A stretch of DNA of 64,000 bases, from positions 2,108,001 to 2,172,000 of the forward strand of contig NZ_JACCFH010000001.1 of NCBI RefSeq assembly GCF_013410775.1. Direction: 5' to 3'. Below, one piece after another: positions 61,549 to 64,000 of the stretch. Position 1 is the first letter of the stretch. Every line of letters starts with the position of its first letter. Both the position numbers and the translations under genes were made by a program. Source of the stretch: Sphaerotilus montanus. GTDB lineage: Bacteria; Pseudomonadota; Gammaproteobacteria; Burkholderiales; Burkholderiaceae_C. The notes under the pieces are model-generated. The model was not told the DNA's origin, searched no databases, and was given only the letters and a program-made list of their open reading frames with translations.

Positions 61549-62483
61549 TTCAGCGTCACCCGGGGATCGACCGTCTTGTAGAGCAGGTCCGTGAGCAGGT
61601 TGATGACCATCGTGATCACCGCCAGGTAGATGGTCACCGCCTGGATGACCGGGTAGTCGCTGCGGTTCACCGCCATCCACACTTCACGCCCCAGACCCGG
61701 GATCGAGAAGAAGACCTCGATCAGGAAGGAGCCGATGAAGATGCCGGGCAACTGCATCGAGATGTTGGTCAGGATCGGGATCATGGCGTTGCGCAGCACG
61801 TGTTTCAGCAGCACGGTGCGCTCGCTCAGGCCCTTGGCGCGGGCGGTGCGCACGTAGTCGTGGCCGATCTCGTCGAGGAAGAAGCTGCGGTACAGGCGCA
61901 TCTGCGGCGAGATGCCCACCATCACCGCCAGCAGCACCGGCAGCGGCGCGTAGGTGGTCAGGTTGGTCCAGACGCTGCCCGTCCAGCCCTGCACCGGGAA
62001 CCAGCCGAGCTGGAAGGCGAACAGCCACTGCCCGACGATGACGTAGACGAGGAAGCTGATCGACAGCGCGACCGTCGTCACCACCATGATTGCCCGGTCG
62101 GTCAGCGAGCCGCGCACCGCCGCCACCGCCAGCGCGAACGGAATCGCCAGCAGCGCGTCGAGGACCAGGATCGGCGCCATCACCGTCAGCGTCGCCGGCA
62201 AGCGCGACGCGAACAGGCTGGCGACCGACTCGTTCGTCGCCCAGCTCTTGCCCCAGTCGAAGCGCAGGATCTGCTGCACGAAGATCCAGAGCTGTTCCCA
62301 GACGGGCTTGTTCAGGCCAAGCTGCTCGCGGATCTGGTCCACCTGGGCGGCGGAGGCGTTCAGGCCGGCGAGGATCTCGGCCGGATCGCCCCCGAAGGAC
62401 TTGAACAGGAAGAACACCAGCAGTACGACACCGACCAGCGTCGGCACCATCTGCCAGAGGCGGCGGAGCAGGTAAGCACCCAT
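61545..62483 (-). CDS. yejB: Oligopeptide/microcin-C-type ABC transporter permease (YejB-like)
   Basis: From the ATG at 62483 the 312-residue product has a first helix (LLRRLWQMVPTLVGVVLLVF), the conserved DQIREQLGLNKPVWEQ segment, and the EAA loop TARAKGLSERTVLLKHVLRN. The long upstream open frame overlaps the amidotransferase gene in another frame and is rejected. Its start shares one base with the stop of the amidotransferase. No yejA binding protein is seen in this window. Confidence 0.93.
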   Translation of the reverse strand: MGAYLLRRLWQMVPTLVGVVLLVFFLFKSFGGDPAEILAGLNASAAQVDQIREQLGLNKPVWEQLWIFVQQILRFDWGKSWATNESVASLFASRLPATLTVMAPILVLDALLAIPFALAVAAVRGSLTDRAIMVVTTVALSISFLVYVIVGQWLFAFQLGWFPVQGWTGSVWTNLTTYAPLPVLLAVMVGISPQMRLYRSFFLDEIGHDYVRTARAKGLSERTVLLKHVLRNAMIPILTNISMQLPGIFIGSFLIEVFFSIPGLGREVWMAVNRSDYPVIQAVTIYLAVITMVINLLTDLLYKTVDPRVTLK

Positions 62484-63235
62484 CAGAGGCGGTCTCCATC
62501 GACGAACACGGCCAGCTCGCCCGCCTGCAGCGCCACCCAGTCCTCGTTGCAGGTCAGCGGCTCGGTGACCACCACGGCGACGCGGTCCTGCGGCGTCGTC
62601 AGGTCGGCGAAGTCCACGGTCAGGTCGGCGTCCTGCAGTTGCGCGGCGGCGAAGGGGTGGCGGCGCAGCACGTAGTGCAATTTGGTCGAGCAGTGGGCCC
62701 AGAGCGCCTCGCCCTGGCTGAGCAGGAAGTTGAAGGTGCCGTGGCGGGCGATGGTGGGCGCCAGCTCGGCCAGCGTCTGCGTCAGGTCCGGGATGCTGGG
62801 CATGCGGGCGTGGTTCTTGGCCAGCTCCTGCAGTAGCCAGCAGAAGGCGCGCTCGCTGTCGGTGTCGCCCACCGGATGAAAATTGGCGTGCAGCTTGGGC
62901 TGGAAATCGACCAGGTTGCCGTTGTGCGCGAAGACCCAGTAGCGGCCCCAGAGTTCGCGCATGAAGGGGTGCGTGTTCTCCAGCGCGACGCGGCCCTGGG
63001 TGGCCTTGCGGATGTGGGTGACGATGTGGCGGCTGCGGATCGGGTAGCGGCGCACCATCTCGGCCACGGGCGAAACGGTGGCGCTCTGGTGGTCGACGAA
63101 GAGCCGCACGCCCGGGCCCTCGAAGAAGGCGATGCCGAAGCCGTCCTTGTGCTCGGCGGCGCGGTGGGCGAAGCCGGTGAAGCTGAAGACCAGGTCGGTC
63201 GGGGTATTCGCGTTGAGGCCGAGCAGCTGACACAT
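62483..63235 (-). CDS. Class II glutamine amidotransferase
   Basis: From the ATG at 63235 the protein begins MCQLLGLNANTPTDLVFSF, so Cys2 becomes the N-terminal nucleophile after Met removal, as required for the class. Later it has HRAAEHKDGFGIAFFEG, THIRKATQGRVALENTHPF and WVFAHNGNLVDFQ. The 250-residue length is that of YafJ-like stand-alone domains, whose acceptor substrate is unknown. It is cotranscribed with the peptide importer genes. Confidence 0.9.
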   Translation of the reverse strand: MCQLLGLNANTPTDLVFSFTGFAHRAAEHKDGFGIAFFEGPGVRLFVDHQSATVSPVAEMVRRYPIRSRHIVTHIRKATQGRVALENTHPFMRELWGRYWVFAHNGNLVDFQPKLHANFHPVGDTDSERAFCWLLQELAKNHARMPSIPDLTQTLAELAPTIARHGTFNFLLSQGEALWAHCSTKLHYVLRRHPFAAAQLQDADLTVDFADLTTPQDRVAVVVTEPLTCNEDWVALQAGELAVFVDGDRL

Positions 63236-63307
63236 GGGCCGAGACATTACCATGCCGCCCAAGCCTTTCCAGCGCTTTCCAGTCTTGCAATCCCGGGAGT
63301 TCGATCA

Positions 63308-64000
63308 ATGGATGCTTTCCTGACGCAGCTCGGCCGCCACCTGGCGGACCGCTGGCGTGCCCAGCGCCAGCCGCGCACGCTGCGTGCATTCCGCTGCCTC
63401 TGCAGCGCGCCGGTGTTCTTCCGCAACAGCGGCTGTCTGTCGTGCGGGCGTGCGCTCGGCTATGACCCGGCGCAGCGGCGGCTGCTGGCGCTGGATGTGC
63501 GCGGCGATGCGCTGATCGAGGCCCGGCCGGCGTCGTCGCTGCACCTGCGCAGCGCGCGGCAGTTCCACCGCTGCGCCAACGCCGTGTCCGCCGCCAACTG
63601 CAACTGGCTCGTGCCGGACGACGAGCGCAATGGCGCGGGCGAGCGGCCACTGTTCTGCGTGGCCTGCCGCCTGAACCGCGTCATCCCGGACCAGACCGTG
63701 GCCGAGAACCAGCGCGACTGGGCGCTGATCGAGCAGGCCAAGCGCCGGCTGGTGTCGCAGTTGCTGGCGCTGGGCCTGCCGGTGCAGTCACGGCTGGCCG
63801 GTGCGGGCGGCGAGGACACGCAGCGCGGGCTGGCCTTCGACTTCCTGCGCCCGCTCGATGGCCAGCCCGTGCTCACCGGCCACGCCAGCGGCATCGTCAC
63901 GCTCAACGCCGACGAGGCCGACGACCCCACCCGCGAGCGCATCCGCGCCAGCCTGCGCGAGCCCTACCGCACGCTGCTGGGCCATTTCCGGCACGAGGTC
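63308..64000 (+). CDS. Putative zinc-binding metallopeptidase (partial, C-terminus beyond the right edge)
   Basis: The first 231 residues are visible. Four Cys-containing pairs (CLCSAP, CLSCGR, HRCANAVSAANC, CVACRL) look like an N-terminal zinc ribbon, followed by an alpha/beta region. The window ends at LLGHFRHEV, which looks like the start of an HExxH metallopeptidase motif. This order matches the family annotated as putative zinc-binding metallopeptidase. It is divergent from the amidotransferase gene across 72 bases. The frame is open to the edge. Confidence 0.85.
   Translation, partial: MDAFLTQLGRHLADRWRAQRQPRTLRAFRCLCSAPVFFRNSGCLSCGRALGYDPAQRRLLALDVRGDALIEARPASSLHLRSARQFHRCANAVSAANCNWLVPDDERNGAGERPLFCVACRLNRVIPDQTVAENQRDWALIEQAKRRLVSQLLALGLPVQSRLAGAGGEDTQRGLAFDFLRPLDGQPVLTGHASGIVTLNADEADDPTRERIRASLREPYRTLLGHFRHEV

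Noticed and set aside
61545-63650. 701-residue fusion of the YejB-like permease with an upstream domain
   Set aside because: The upstream part is another frame of the amidotransferase gene and is Arg/Pro-rich; the permease starts at 62483 with a normal first helix.

Overview
The window is a GC-rich, densely packed bacterial chromosome segment. Gene content and order (def-fmt, hemB, ffh, a ccsA-like gene next to pilS-pilR-ampD and nrdA-nrdB, fba-purC, purE-purK, maeB-pyk, Bug-type TTT binding protein) fit a betaproteobacterium of the order Burkholderiales, most like the Sphaerotilus/Leptothrix/Rubrivivax group. That placement is inference from gene content, not from a marker-gene comparison. 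There are no rRNA or tRNA genes, no CRISPR array and no insertion sequence that I can see.

Layout. 1-5080: a LysM exoprotein (cut by the left edge) divergent from def-fmt, a small lipoprotein, azlC-azlD and pgk. 5100-7916: a visibly AT-richer island with three minus-strand genes (a TPR-like exported protein, a PL7 alginate-lyase-like lipoprotein and a coupled membrane protein) plus an orphan MNT nucleotidyltransferase at its edge. 8018-25214: a TonB/TolA-like repeat protein, central carbon genes (maeB, pyk, fba), purine genes (purC, purE, purK), tRNA t6A genes (Sua5-type tsaC, tsaB), rimI, a family 4-type uracil-DNA glycosylase, dacB, and a CorA-like transporter. 25228-28818: hemB, a candidate small RNA with its own promoter and terminator, a DUF2726 protein and ffh. 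28884-34021: ccsA-like gene, a small zinc-ribbon-like protein, pilS, pilR and ampD in an overlapping series. 34054-39532: nrdA-nrdB, led by a pair of NrdR-like boxes and a terminator-like hairpin; nrdA carries a 378-residue LAGLIDADG intein whose +1 extein residue is Gly.

39680-43044: a Lys/Ala/Pro-rich histone-like protein, a DUF3237 gene divergent from a LuxR-type regulator, and a Bug binding protein. 43075-58097: a large nucleoside import and salvage region. Twelve minus-strand genes (BMP binding protein, LacI regulator, ABC ATPase and two permeases, cytidine deaminase, purine nucleoside phosphorylase, deoC, deoA, an adenosine-kinase-like PfkB protein, ribokinase, nucleoside hydrolase) lie divergent from adenosine deaminase, pseudouridine kinase and pseudouridine-5'-phosphate glycosidase. 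A perfect GCAAACGTTTGC palindrome of the LacI/PurR type sits between the two arms. Together they would import nucleosides, deaminate or cleave them, and pass the sugars on as pentose phosphates. A phosphopentomutase is not in the window.

58110-58677 holds three 37-codon minus-strand ORFs, two of them paralogous short secreted or membrane peptides and one translationally overlapping, ending in a strong terminator. 58767-64000: a yejB-yejE-yejF-like oligopeptide/microcin-C importer coupled to a class II glutamine amidotransferase, and a zinc-binding metallopeptidase cut by the right edge.

The items I consider most worth following up are the nrdA intein with a non-nucleophilic +1 residue, the candidate small RNA upstream of hemB with an anti-Shine-Dalgarno loop, the three-peptide locus near 58.4 kb, and the terminator-like hairpin in the nrdA leader.
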